This document shows positions 45,250 through 53,593 of a stretch of 64,000 nucleotides of DNA, one piece after another. Each line of letters begins with the position of its first letter. The first letter of the stretch is position 1. The notes below the pieces were generated by a model. That model searched no databases. It saw only the letters and a program-made list of their open reading frames with translations, and had not been told where the DNA came from. The position numbers and the translations under genes were made by a program. This DNA is from DYJK01 sp964464825. Lineage in GTDB: Bacteria; Bacteroidota; Ignavibacteria; Ignavibacteriales; Melioribacteraceae. The stretch is from the NCBI GenBank assembly GCA_964464825.1, contig CAYXKL010000001.1, positions 146,630 to 210,629 of the forward strand, read 5' to 3'.

Positions 45250-46050
45250 TTATAGATTGGTAAAAAATTTCTTTGTGTTAATTTTGATAAAAGAAGAAAT
45301 ATCTTTTTCCATTTTCTCACCCGAATAGATCACTCTCTCTAAAAATAATCCCGATGGCGGCGCGGTATATTTAGCTGGTGTCGGAGAATTGTGTTCGAGA
45401 AAATATTTTAAGTCACTCTCTGTTAGCTTCCCTCTTCCAATTTCAACGAGAACGCCTATCATTCTGCGTACTTGTTTCCATAAAAAGTGTGAGCCAATAA
45501 TCCTTATTAATATTAAATCTCCTTCCTCTTTCATTTGAATATCTTCAATCAAAACTTTTGTTGATTTTTCTTCATCATCTTTTTCTGAAAAAGAAATAAA
45601 GTTGTGCATCCCAATAAATAGCTTAGATGCATGTTCCATTGTGTTGAAATCGAGTTTATCTTTTATCCACCAGACAAACGGTTTGGCAAAGGCAGTTCTT
45701 CTCCTTGAAATTTGATAAATATAACTTCTCGAAACTGCATCGTGCCGTGCATGAAATTTTGGGTGGGTTTTTTCTACTTCAAGTACATTAATATCCGCCG
45801 GCAACTCATCATTAAACTTCATTTTAATAATTTCCGGTGCAAGCATTGTTTTAACTTCCAGATGAGCAATCTGGCAAAGTGCATGTACGCCAGCATCTGT
45901 TCTGCCGGAACCGTAAATTTCTATCCGTTCATTCTTAAAAATTTTTTCGGCTGCTTCGTACAATTTACCCTGAATTGATTTTGTATTCTTCTGCATCTGC
46001 CATCCACTGTAACGCGTGCCTTCGTATTCTATGTAGAGTTTAAAACGCAA
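45250..46050 (-). CDS. truA: tRNA pseudouridine synthase A
   Basis: The 266-residue protein has 'LYIEYEGTRYSGWQMQKNTKSIQGKLYEA' and the catalytic Asp52 in 'YGSGRTDAGVHALCQ'. Later come 'NFISFS', 'IIGSHFLWKQVRRMIGVLVEIGRGK' and 'APPSGLFLERV'. It converts U38-40 in tRNA anticodon stems to pseudouridine. The start codon is TTG at 46050: the family's conserved N-terminus begins right there and the next Met is at residue 19, too late. Confidence 0.95.
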   Translation of the reverse strand: MRFKLYIEYEGTRYSGWQMQKNTKSIQGKLYEAAEKIFKNERIEIYGSGRTDAGVHALCQIAHLEVKTMLAPEIIKMKFNDELPADINVLEVEKTHPKFHARHDAVSRSYIYQISRRRTAFAKPFVWWIKDKLDFNTMEHASKLFIGMHNFISFSEKDDEEKSTKVLIEDIQMKEEGDLILIRIIGSHFLWKQVRRMIGVLVEIGRGKLTESDLKYFLEHNSPTPAKYTAPPSGLFLERVIYSGEKMEKDISSFIKINTKKFFTNL

Positions 46051-46070
46051 TATTTACTTGCCTCTCCCTT

Positions 46071-46089
46071 CCCTCTCCAAAGGAGAGGG
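46071..46089. repeat. GC-rich hairpin CCCTCTCC-AAA-GGAGAGGG
   Basis: An eight-pair perfect stem with a three-base loop, about 20 bases upstream of the truA TTG and about 30 bases beyond the decayed RhuM remnant. It is preceded by a second CCTCTCCC copy. It has no T-run on either strand, so it is probably a dispersed palindrome rather than a terminator. Confidence 0.55.
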
Positions 46090-46116
46090 TAACTATTTTA
46101 ATATTTATTTTTATGC

Positions 46117-46439
46117 ACCACTTTTAGATTTAACTTAATAACCGACAGAGATAATTACATCTAAGTTGTAATAGTTGGTCTTGTAGCACTTTCCGTCAGC
46201 AGCAGTTGTCAAGTATTCCTTGACTACTGAATTTTTTAACAATTCCCCTTCCTTAAAAATATTATTTATGTGCAAGCTGATATTTTGTTTTGTGTTTTCA
46301 AATAATTTGACCATTTGGGCTTGTGTCAGCCAAACAGTCTCCTCTTCAAGCTTACATCGAGCGCTAAACCACCATCAGAAGCTTTGTAGAGAACTATTTC
46401 TCCTTTGGACGCTTCATTTAAAATATTTTTTGTTTTCAT
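46117..46439 (-). pseudogene. Decayed RhuM-family (virulence RhuM) gene, truncated and frameshifted
   Basis: From the ATG at 46439, 'KGEIVLYKASDGGLALDV' reads in frame, then the frame shifts (about one base lost near 46352). The match continues in the next frame as 'LEEETVWLTQAQMVKLFEN', 'ISLHINNIFKEGEL', 'TTAADGKCYKTNYYNLDVIISVGY'. This is the conserved N-terminal half of RhuM proteins. Where the family has Arg ('SVGYRVKS') there is a TAA (46135-46137), followed by 'VKSKSGA' and a second stop. Intact RhuM is about 330 residues, so the C-terminal two thirds are gone. Not functional as read. Confidence 0.8.
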
Positions 46440-46471
46440 TTTCTATACTAGCGTTAATTTTTGTCGCTCTG

Positions 46472-46618
46472 TTACCTTAATCTCTCGATCTTCTTTTCTT
46501 CCATTAATGCTTTTAACAAATCGCCCTTTGTCCCAAGAAAACCGATGTTTTTGTAGATCTCTTCTCGTGTTATTTGTTTGGTTTTTTTCTTTTTTGTTTT
46601 TAAAACAGCTTTTTTCAT
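46472..46618 (-). CDS. Small basic ORF (48 aa) just upstream of the RhuM remnant
   Basis: ATG at 46618 to TAA at 46472. It is very Lys-rich at the start (KKAVLKTKKKKTKQITREE), then 'IYKNIGFLGTKGDLLKALMEEKKIERLR'. It is 32 bases upstream of the RhuM pseudogene on the same strand, so it may be what remains of a companion gene, or a chance ORF. The compact helical 'LLKALMEEKKIERLR' end looks protein-like. No family recognised. Confidence 0.4.
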   Translation of the reverse strand: MKKAVLKTKKKKTKQITREEIYKNIGFLGTKGDLLKALMEEKKIERLR

Positions 46619-46692
46619 AATAAAAGTCATTTATTTGAAAGTTAAAATAATGATACCTATCTTAAAATCACACAATCATAAAGGAAATTATA

Positions 46693-47307
46693 TTGGGTAA
46701 AAAAGATCCTCGGGTTGATGCTTACATTGCAAAGTCTCAAGATTTTGCTAAACCGATACTTGAACATTTGAGAGATTTAGTTCATAAAGCTTGTCCCGAA
46801 GTAGAAGAAACAATGAAGTGGAGTTTTCCTCACTTCGATTACAAAGGAATGATGTGCAGTATGGCAGCATTCAAACAGCATTGTGCATTCGGATTTTGGA
46901 AAGCATCTTTAATGAAAGATAAAAAATTGACAGCTAATGCTAAAACTGAAACGGCAATGGGACATTTGGGAAGAATAACATCTTTAAAAGATTTGCCGAA
47001 TGATAAGGTGCTGTTATCATATATTAAAGAAGCAAAAAAGCTGAACGATGATGGAGTAAAACTGCCGTTAAAGTCGGCTGCAAAAATAAAAAAAGAAGTA
47101 GTAATCCCGGATTATTTTTTGAAAGCTGTAAAGAAAAACAAAACAGCATATAAAGCTTTTGAGAGTTTTAGTCCTTCTCATAAGCGTGAGTATGTTGAAT
47201 GGATTACAGAAGCAAAAACAGATGAGACGCGAAATAAAAGAATGGCAACCACTATCGAATGGCTGTCTGAAGGAAAGCCGCGTAACTGGAAATACATGAA
47301 AAAATAA
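46693..47307 (+). CDS. YdeI/DUF1801 family protein
   Basis: The 204-residue protein starts at a TTG preceded by a good Shine-Dalgarno (AAGGAAA). The N-terminal DUF1801 part has 'RVDAYIAKSQDFAKPILEHLRDLVHKACPEVEETMKWSFPHFDYKG' and 'HCAFGFWKASLM'. The C-terminal YdeI-like part has 'PDYFLKAVKKNKTAYKAFESFSPSHKREYVEWITEAKTDETRNKRMATTIEWL', which is highly typical. The biochemical role is not established for the family. Confidence 0.87.
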   Translation: MGKKDPRVDAYIAKSQDFAKPILEHLRDLVHKACPEVEETMKWSFPHFDYKGMMCSMAAFKQHCAFGFWKASLMKDKKLTANAKTETAMGHLGRITSLKDLPNDKVLLSYIKEAKKLNDDGVKLPLKSAAKIKKEVVIPDYFLKAVKKNKTAYKAFESFSPSHKREYVEWITEAKTDETRNKRMATTIEWLSEGKPRNWKYMKK

Positions 47308-47392
47308 CTATGTCAATTAGCCGTTAATTGAATCTGCTCCTATCTTTTTTGATCAGTTAAATCTGCGTGCTATTTCTTTTGTGACGGTACTC

Positions 47393-47995
47393 TTATGAAA
47401 TCGAATCAATCGGCAAGGTTGGACACTCATCAAAATCTAGCATAGCATTGAAAAGTTTAATGCGGCTAAACTTTTTAAAATCTTGCGGATAAACATCACC
47501 GGCAACAATCAATCCATCGTCAATAAGTTTGGCGCGCTTTGTTCCGGCAAGCAATGGTTTGAATGGGGTAATCCATTTTTCCCCATCGTAAAACGCAACG
47601 TTTGTGTAAGAGGTGTCTGTAACAAGATCTTCTTTTATAATTAATATTTCTTCGTCGTTGCCGCAATTGGCATTTTTAATAAGCTCGTTAAATTTTGTTC
47701 TATCGGAATATTTATAATTGTAATTGATAGAATTACATTCGATTAATTTTAAGCGTTGAATCTTTCTTGCAGTATATTTAGTAAACTGAACATCAATAAT
47801 TAATTTATCATACACAACGTTGCATTTGTATATACCGTTAGTGCATTCAGGCGGTACAACTATTTGTTCTTCGAGCCGGATATCTTTTCCCTCACCAAAT
47901 AATTCTTTAATTGATTTATTCATTCGGCAGTTGTGGTATTCAATATTTTGCAAAGAGCCGTTTTTTATTTTTATTGTTTCAAATAATAGGGACAT
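47393..47995 (-). CDS. pabC: Aminotransferase class IV protein, probable 4-amino-4-deoxychorismate lyase
   Basis: The 200-residue protein is short for PabC (about 270) but typical of pabB-linked forms. 'LFETIKIKNGSLQNIEYHNCRMNKS' opens it; 'YNYKYSDRTKFNEL' holds the PLP lysine; 'IIKEDLVTDTSYTNVAFYDGEKWITP' is the class IV cofactor segment. It would release pyruvate from aminodeoxychorismate to give p-aminobenzoate for folate. Its start overlaps the end of pabB by 17 bases, which supports the role. Confidence 0.82.
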   Translation of the reverse strand: MSLLFETIKIKNGSLQNIEYHNCRMNKSIKELFGEGKDIRLEEQIVVPPECTNGIYKCNVVYDKLIIDVQFTKYTARKIQRLKLIECNSINYNYKYSDRTKFNELIKNANCGNDEEILIIKEDLVTDTSYTNVAFYDGEKWITPFKPLLAGTKRAKLIDDGLIVAGDVYPQDFKKFSRIKLFNAMLDFDECPTLPIDSIS

Positions 47996-48950
47996 AAACT
48001 TTGTCTATTAGTTCTTGATATTCTTGTTTTGGATCGCTCATGAAAGTAATTCCACCGCCGCTTTTATAGAAATATTCTCCGTTAATATTTTCAATAAATC
48101 TAATCATAACGGCACTGTCTAAATTTTCCCCGTCAAAATATCCGCATACACCAGTGTAATAACCGCGTTTATATCCTTCGGCTTCATTAATAATTTCAAC
48201 TGTTTTCTTTTTGGGAGCGCCGGTTACTGACCCGGCCGGAAGAAGTGCAAAAAATAATTCGCCAAGTTTTTCTAAATAATTCTCATCCAATACTCCGCTG
48301 ATAATTGAGCTTACTTGAAATAATTTTTTTCCGATTGTTTTTATTTCATCTATATATCTGAATTTTTCTACTGTTACATTTTTTGAAATCATGCTAAGAT
48401 CGTTTCTAATTAAATCAACAATTGTATAATGTTCGGAAAGTTCTTTTGTATCGTTTAATATTATTTCTGCTGCGTTTTCAATTGATGCATCAATGGTCCC
48501 TTTCATCGGAAATGAATAAATTTTTCCGTTTTCAATTCTTATAAAGGTCTCCGGAGAAAAAACCACAAATTTCCCCGGTACCAAAAGTTTATATTTTGCA
48601 ATGCTTCTATTATAAATATCTTCTAAGGATAAATTAATTTCTATTCTTGTGGGTAAAGTAAGATTGATTAAATAAGTGTTTCCTTTTCTAATATTTGCCA
48701 TTACTTTTTCAAACGAATTGAGATATCTATTATATTGAGGCGGAAATTTTTCAAAGATAATTTCTTTTACCTCATAGGGATTTATTAACTTGTCTTCGGT
48801 GCCGGTAAAATTATATTTAATTCCATCTGTTTCTGCTTCATCTTTGGTTTTAACAATTATATCTTTCATATCAAAATCTATGATAAATAAAAAGGGAATC
48901 TGCTTGAGTGCAAGCTGATTGATTTTATAAATTGCGTCTGTCTTGTTCAT
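47979..48950 (-). CDS. pabB: Aminodeoxychorismate synthase component I
   Basis: The 323-residue protein is the chorismate-binding domain without the usual N-terminal extension. It has 'FEKVMANIRKGNTYLINLT', 'SPETFIRIENGKIYSFPMKGTI', 'HYTIVDLIRNDLSMI' and 'LLPAGSVTGAPKKKTVEIINEAEGYKRGYYTGVCGYF'. It ends 'SGGGITFMSDPKQEYQEL'. It aminates chorismate using ammonia from PabA, whose gene is divergent 59 bases away. Followed by pabC with overlap. Confidence 0.92.
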   Translation of the reverse strand: MNKTDAIYKINQLALKQIPFLFIIDFDMKDIIVKTKDEAETDGIKYNFTGTEDKLINPYEVKEIIFEKFPPQYNRYLNSFEKVMANIRKGNTYLINLTLPTRIEINLSLEDIYNRSIAKYKLLVPGKFVVFSPETFIRIENGKIYSFPMKGTIDASIENAAEIILNDTKELSEHYTIVDLIRNDLSMISKNVTVEKFRYIDEIKTIGKKLFQVSSIISGVLDENYLEKLGELFFALLPAGSVTGAPKKKTVEIINEAEGYKRGYYTGVCGYFDGENLDSAVMIRFIENINGEYFYKSGGGITFMSDPKQEYQELIDKVYVPII

Positions 48951-48957
48951 AAAATTT

Positions 48958-48965
48958 TACCTTTG
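48958..48965 (+). promoter_or_regulatory. -7 promoter box TACCTTTG of pabA
   Basis: An exact TAnnTTTG in the 59-base pabB/pabA divergent gap, 44 bases before the pabA ATG. The pabB promoter must overlap this short region; no exact box was found on the - strand. Confidence 0.5.
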
Positions 48966-49009
48966 CTGTCAAAATTTAATCAATATTAATTGTACTTCGG
49001 AATTGTTAT

Positions 49010-49591
49010 ATGATAAAATTGTTGGTGGTAGATAATTACGATTCATTCACGTTTAATTTAGTGCAGATAATTGAACAATCGAGCTTGTGTGAATTTGATG
49101 TAATCAAAAATGACAACATAAATCTATCTGGCATAGATCAATACGACAAAATAATCTTCAGTCCCGGTCCAGGCGTACCCTCAGAAAATCCAATTATGGA
49201 AAAGATTATTAAAAATTATTCATTATCTAAAAGTATTCTTGGTGTTTGTCTCGGTTTTCAAGCTATTGCAGAATATTACGGAGCCAAGCTTATAAATATG
49301 AATTCTGTTTTGCACGGAATAACAAAAGAAATTTCCTTAATTGATCAATCAGAATATTTATTTGCTGATCTGCCAAAAAACATTTCGGTCGGCTTATATC
49401 ATTCGTGGGAAGTCTCTTCGGAAGATTTTCCCAATGAATTAAAAATTACTGCTCTTTCTGATGATGGAATAATTATGGCTCTTAAGCATAAAGCTCTAGA
49501 TATTAAAGGTGTGCAGTTTCATCCGGAATCAATAATGACTCCATTTGGAAAAAAAATTCTATTTAATTGGCTTGCTCATCAAAAAAGTTAA
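49010..49591 (+). CDS. pabA: Glutamine amidotransferase, aminodeoxychorismate/anthranilate synthase component II
   Basis: The 193-residue class I amidotransferase has 'DNYDSFTFNLVQ' at the N-terminus, 'SPGPGVPSE', the nucleophile Cys80 in 'GVCLGFQAIAEYYGA', and His171/Glu173 in 'GVQFHPESIMT'. It supplies ammonia from glutamine. No trp genes lie nearby, and pabB/pabC are adjacent, so a PabA role is favoured over TrpG; it could serve both (amphibolic). Confidence 0.92.
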   Translation: MIKLLVVDNYDSFTFNLVQIIEQSSLCEFDVIKNDNINLSGIDQYDKIIFSPGPGVPSENPIMEKIIKNYSLSKSILGVCLGFQAIAEYYGAKLINMNSVLHGITKEISLIDQSEYLFADLPKNISVGLYHSWEVSSEDFPNELKITALSDDGIIMALKHKALDIKGVQFHPESIMTPFGKKILFNWLAHQKS

Positions 49592-49610
49592 ACTTACACT
49601 AAGCTTAAAA

Positions 49611-49618
49611 TATTTTTG
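49611..49618 (+). promoter_or_regulatory. -7 promoter box TATTTTTG of the GH43 gene
   Basis: An exact TAnnTTTG 41 bases before the ATG at 49659 and about 20 bases past the pabA stop, suggesting the glycosidase gene is transcribed separately. Confidence 0.45.
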
Positions 49619-49658
49619 TATTTTTATACTGTAAACTATAAGTCACCTTATAAATACT

Positions 49659-51410
49659 ATGAAAAAATCATATCTGTTTATAACCGCTCTATTATTATCA
49701 CTTAGCATTTATGCACAAAATCCGAATCAAAAAACTTACTGCAATCCAATTGATATTAACTACCGGTATAACTGGGAACAGATCAATCAAAAAATTTCTT
49801 ATAGAAGCGGCGCCGATCCTGTAATTGTAAATCATAAAGGAACATATTTTTTGTTTGTTACTATTTCCGGCGGTTATTGGGAATCTAAAGACCTTCTCAA
49901 TTGGAAATATATAGAACCAAATAAGTGGCCTCTTGAAGATAACTGCGCTCCGGCTGCATTATCGGTGCGCGATACAATGTACATCTTTCAATCAACATTT
50001 GGGCAGAGACCAATATTTTATACTACCGAACCTGAAACCGGAAAATTAAAATTTTTCAACAGATGGCTTCCTTTGCTTCCAGATTCAATCGGTCCGTGGG
50101 ATCCGGCAATTTATCATGATGAAGATACCGATAGATGGTTCATGTATTGGGGTTCTTCAAATGTTTTTCCAATTTACGGCAGCGAGCTCGATCATTCAAA
50201 AAAGTTAATCTATACCGGCGACATAAAGGAATTAATTTATTTGTATCCCGATAAACACGGATGGGAGCGGTTCGGACCGAATCACACGTCTTCGATAAAA
50301 CCCTTTATTGAGGGTGCTTGGATGACAAAGCATAATGGGAAATATTATCTGCAGTACGGTGCACCGGGAACAGAGTATAATGTTTATGCAAACGGAACTT
50401 ATGTCGGCAGCAATCCTCTCGGTCCGTTTACTTATGCACCTTATAATCCAATCTCATACAAACCGGGCGGATTTATGTGCGGTGCTGGTCATGGTAATAC
50501 ATTTCAAGATAACTTCGGTAATTATTGGAATACCGGTACCCCGTGGATTGCAATCAATTGGAATTTCGAAAGAAGGATTGCAATGTTTCCAACTTTCTTT
50601 GATAAAGATGATCAAATGTTTGCAAACACACGGTTTGGTGATTTTCCTCATTATCTACCGACAAAAAAATTATCGAACAAAGACGAATTGTTTACTGGCT
50701 GGATGATTCTATCTTATAAAAAATCAGTTACTGCTTCTTCTGTAAAAGATACTTTTTATGTTTCGAATATCACCGATGAAAATCCAAGATCTTTTTGGGT
50801 TGCAACCTCTGTTAATTCAGGAGAAAATATTATTGTTGATCTCGAAAAAGAATTTGATGTTAAGGCAATACAAATTCATTTTGTTGATTATAAATCAGAT
50901 TTATATGACAACGATTCTTCACGTGTTTATACTCAGTATAAATTCTATACATCTGTTAACGGTTCGGATTGGAATTTAGTAGTTGATCTTTCACAAATTA
51001 AACAAGACCGTCCTAATGGTTATTTTGAATTGAGCGCTCCGGTTAAAGCGCGCTATGTTAAATACGAAAACATCTACATGCCCACCCCTAATTTAGCCGT
51101 AAGTGATATTAGAGTTTTTGGAAATGGTTACGGCGCCTTGCCCGATATTCCAAAAAATCTAAAGGTTACACGCGATAACGATGAAAGAAATGCTTTCATT
51201 AAATGGGACAAAGTTCCTGGTGCCGTTGGATATAATATATTATGGGGAATTAAAAAGGATAAATTATATCAAACATATCAAATTTGGGCGGATCAAAAAG
51301 AAGAGTTGGAATTACGTGCTCTTACGATTGGACAAGATTATTACTTTGCAATCGAAGCATTCAATGAAAATGGTGTTTCAAAACAAAGCGACGTTGTTTA
51401 TATAAAATAG
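49659..51410 (+). CDS. Secreted GH43-family glycosidase with discoidin and fibronectin III domains
   Basis: The 583-residue protein has a signal peptide (YLFITALLLSLSIYAQ). The five-bladed propeller catalytic domain spans about 25-350. It has 'RSGADPVIVNHKGTYFLFVT' (general-base Asp), 'GPWDPAIYHDEDTDRWFMYWGSS' (pKa-modulating Asp), and a later Glu expected near 'GPNHTSSIKPFIEG'. An F5/8-type C (discoidin) domain follows at about 360-490 ('VTASSVKDTF', 'DENPRSFWVATSVNSGENIIVDL'), then a C-terminal FN3 domain. It probably cuts arabinose- or xylose-containing polysaccharide outside the cell. No T9SS tail. Confidence 0.83.
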   Translation: MKKSYLFITALLLSLSIYAQNPNQKTYCNPIDINYRYNWEQINQKISYRSGADPVIVNHKGTYFLFVTISGGYWESKDLLNWKYIEPNKWPLEDNCAPAALSVRDTMYIFQSTFGQRPIFYTTEPETGKLKFFNRWLPLLPDSIGPWDPAIYHDEDTDRWFMYWGSSNVFPIYGSELDHSKKLIYTGDIKELIYLYPDKHGWERFGPNHTSSIKPFIEGAWMTKHNGKYYLQYGAPGTEYNVYANGTYVGSNPLGPFTYAPYNPISYKPGGFMCGAGHGNTFQDNFGNYWNTGTPWIAINWNFERRIAMFPTFFDKDDQMFANTRFGDFPHYLPTKKLSNKDELFTGWMILSYKKSVTASSVKDTFYVSNITDENPRSFWVATSVNSGENIIVDLEKEFDVKAIQIHFVDYKSDLYDNDSSRVYTQYKFYTSVNGSDWNLVVDLSQIKQDRPNGYFELSAPVKARYVKYENIYMPTPNLAVSDIRVFGNGYGALPDIPKNLKVTRDNDERNAFIKWDKVPGAVGYNILWGIKKDKLYQTYQIWADQKEELELRALTIGQDYYFAIEAFNENGVSKQSDVVYIK

Positions 51411-51433
51411 TTAACTGCGGAATATTGAAATAA

Positions 51434-53503
51434 ATGAATTCACTAAAAAACTTTTTCTATCCCAGATCAATTTGTATAGTTGGCGCCTCTACAAAAGAGA
51501 AAAGCATCGGCTACGAAATTTTAAAATGTATTAAAAACTATGGATTCACTGGTATTGTTCTTCCAGTAAACCCGAAAGCAGATGAAATTCTTGGTTTCAA
51601 AACGTACAATAATATCAACGCTATCCGTGAGTCTATTGATCTAGCAATGGTTGTTGTTCAAAAACAGTTCGTGGAAGACTCAATAGAAGAATTGATTAAT
51701 AAAAAAGTTAAGTCTATTATTTTGATAACTGCTGGGTTTAAGGAGATCGGAAAAGAGGGTGAATATCTCGAAAAAAGAATTTTAGATAAAATACTTAATG
51801 TGGGTGCGCGGCTTGTTGGTCCAAACTGCATGGGCGTAATTAATTCCCTTGAAGAAACCAAACTTAATGCTACTTTCGTGGCAGAAAAACCCGAAGTTGG
51901 AAAAGCTGGATTTTTTTCGCAGAGCGGCGCTCTTGGTGCTGCCGTTTTAAATTCGCTACGCGATACCGATATTAAATTTGCACACTTTATAAGTGCTGGT
52001 AACAAAGCAGATGTGAACGAAAATGATCTTCTTCTCTTTTGGGAGAATGATAACAATATCAAAACACTCCTCTTTTATCTTGAAAGTTTTGTTGATGGTT
52101 ATAATTTTATTCAGCCCTTCATAAAAAATCAGATTAAAAAACCGACAATAATTTTAAAAGCCGGAAGAACCGCAAGCGGAATGAGAGCGGCATCTTCCCA
52201 CACCGGCGCATTAAGCACTGAAGACAAAGTTGTTGATTCATTATTAAAACAGTTTGGAATAATCCGTGTCGATAATCTTAATGAACTTTTCAACACAGCA
52301 AAAGGATTTGAAAATTTTCCTTTTCCAAAAGGACAAAGGGTTGCGGTAGTAACAAATGCTGGTGGACCGGCAATTCTTTGTGTTGATAAACTTGAAAAAG
52401 AGGAGTTATCACTCGCTGTCTTTTCAGATGAAACAAGAAAGAACCTCCGGCTTATCGTTCACCCCGAAGGAAGTATAGAAAATCCGGTAGATCTTCTTCC
52501 CGGCGCCTCTGCCGATATTTACAAAACGGTAATCGAAGTTTTACTTAATGATAAAAATGTTGATGCGGTTATTTCAATTTTTGTAGAGCCGGTTATGGTT
52601 AGACCTTTTGATGTGGTAGAATCAGTTTCTTCAATTGTTTCTAATAAGCCTGTCCTTCAGACTGTAATGCCTCTGCCCGAATTTTGGAATTACTATCGAG
52701 AAAATTCAAAATATCAATTTCCAATTTTCAGAAATCCGGAAGATCCTCCTGAAGTTATTGCGAATATGCTCTTTCATTCTACTGCACAAAAAAAACGCTT
52801 TGCTTACAAAAGAAATTATGATATAGATCATAAAAAAAATAATTTTGTAATTTCTTCCGGATACCTTAATCAAAAGAATATTTCTCTTTTATGCGATCAT
52901 TACAGAATCCCTTTGGTAAAACAGAAAATTATATCTCACGAAGAAATTGATAATCTTAATATTGATTTTTATCCGGTTGTACTTAAAGGATTAAACAAAA
53001 GCATCATTCACAAAACCGAATTTAATGCTGTATCTCTTAATATTAGAAATAAAGAAGAGTTAATTTCTGCATCCTACAAAATAGCTGATGGCTTTTCTAA
53101 AAAAGGATTTCTCGTCGAAGAGTTTCTAATTCAGCAATATGTAAAGCCGAAACATGAATTACTTATAGGGGGTTTCCGCGATCCTTCTTTCGGGCCAATA
53201 ATAATATTCGGCGCTGGTGGAAAATATGTTGAATATTTAGATGATTCCGTTATTCGCTCTTGTTATTTAACCGATGAAGATATAGCAGATATGATTGCCA
53301 CTACAAAAATTGGTAAAATACTTTCTGGTGTACGCGGTGAAAAACCGGCAGATATCAGTATGATAAAGCAAATATTAAAGTCTTGTGCACAGATTATGTT
53401 GGAAATTACAGAAATTACAGAGCTTGATATTAATCCGCTGATAGTTGACGAAGAAAATAATTGCTGTGCGGTTGATATAAGAATTAATTCAATGCAGTTT
53501 TAG
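51434..53503 (+). CDS. ADP-forming acetate/acyl-CoA synthetase, fused alpha-beta form
   Basis: The 689-residue protein has a CoA-binding Rossmann domain at the start ('FYPRSICIVGASTKEKSIGYEILK') and 'GPNCMGVINS'. The phosphohistidine loop region 'GFFSQSGALGAAVL' and 'AASSHTGALSTEDKVVDSLLKQFGIIRV' follow. The C-terminal ATP-grasp part (about 470-689) has 'PVVLKGLNKSIIHKTEFNAV', 'PSFGPIIIFGAGG' and 'ELDINPLIVDE'. It interconverts acyl-CoA, ADP and Pi with acid, CoA and ATP. This conserves energy during amino-acid or sugar fermentation. Confidence 0.92.
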   Translation: MNSLKNFFYPRSICIVGASTKEKSIGYEILKCIKNYGFTGIVLPVNPKADEILGFKTYNNINAIRESIDLAMVVVQKQFVEDSIEELINKKVKSIILITAGFKEIGKEGEYLEKRILDKILNVGARLVGPNCMGVINSLEETKLNATFVAEKPEVGKAGFFSQSGALGAAVLNSLRDTDIKFAHFISAGNKADVNENDLLLFWENDNNIKTLLFYLESFVDGYNFIQPFIKNQIKKPTIILKAGRTASGMRAASSHTGALSTEDKVVDSLLKQFGIIRVDNLNELFNTAKGFENFPFPKGQRVAVVTNAGGPAILCVDKLEKEELSLAVFSDETRKNLRLIVHPEGSIENPVDLLPGASADIYKTVIEVLLNDKNVDAVISIFVEPVMVRPFDVVESVSSIVSNKPVLQTVMPLPEFWNYYRENSKYQFPIFRNPEDPPEVIANMLFHSTAQKKRFAYKRNYDIDHKKNNFVISSGYLNQKNISLLCDHYRIPLVKQKIISHEEIDNLNIDFYPVVLKGLNKSIIHKTEFNAVSLNIRNKEELISASYKIADGFSKKGFLVEEFLIQQYVKPKHELLIGGFRDPSFGPIIIFGAGGKYVEYLDDSVIRSCYLTDEDIADMIATTKIGKILSGVRGEKPADISMIKQILKSCAQIMLEITEITELDINPLIVDEENNCCAVDIRINSMQF

Positions 53504-53593
53504 ACAACAACAATAATTAACAAAAATTCTAATTGTAGTTTTTTATTACTTATTTTTAAAATAGAATTAATTACTATTTAATAAATCAACATT

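Noticed and set aside
46472..46618. Intact toxin-antitoxin or defence module at the RhuM locus
   Set aside because: The RhuM reading frame is broken and truncated, and the small ORF matches no antitoxin family I recognise; kept as a pseudogene plus a low-confidence ORF.
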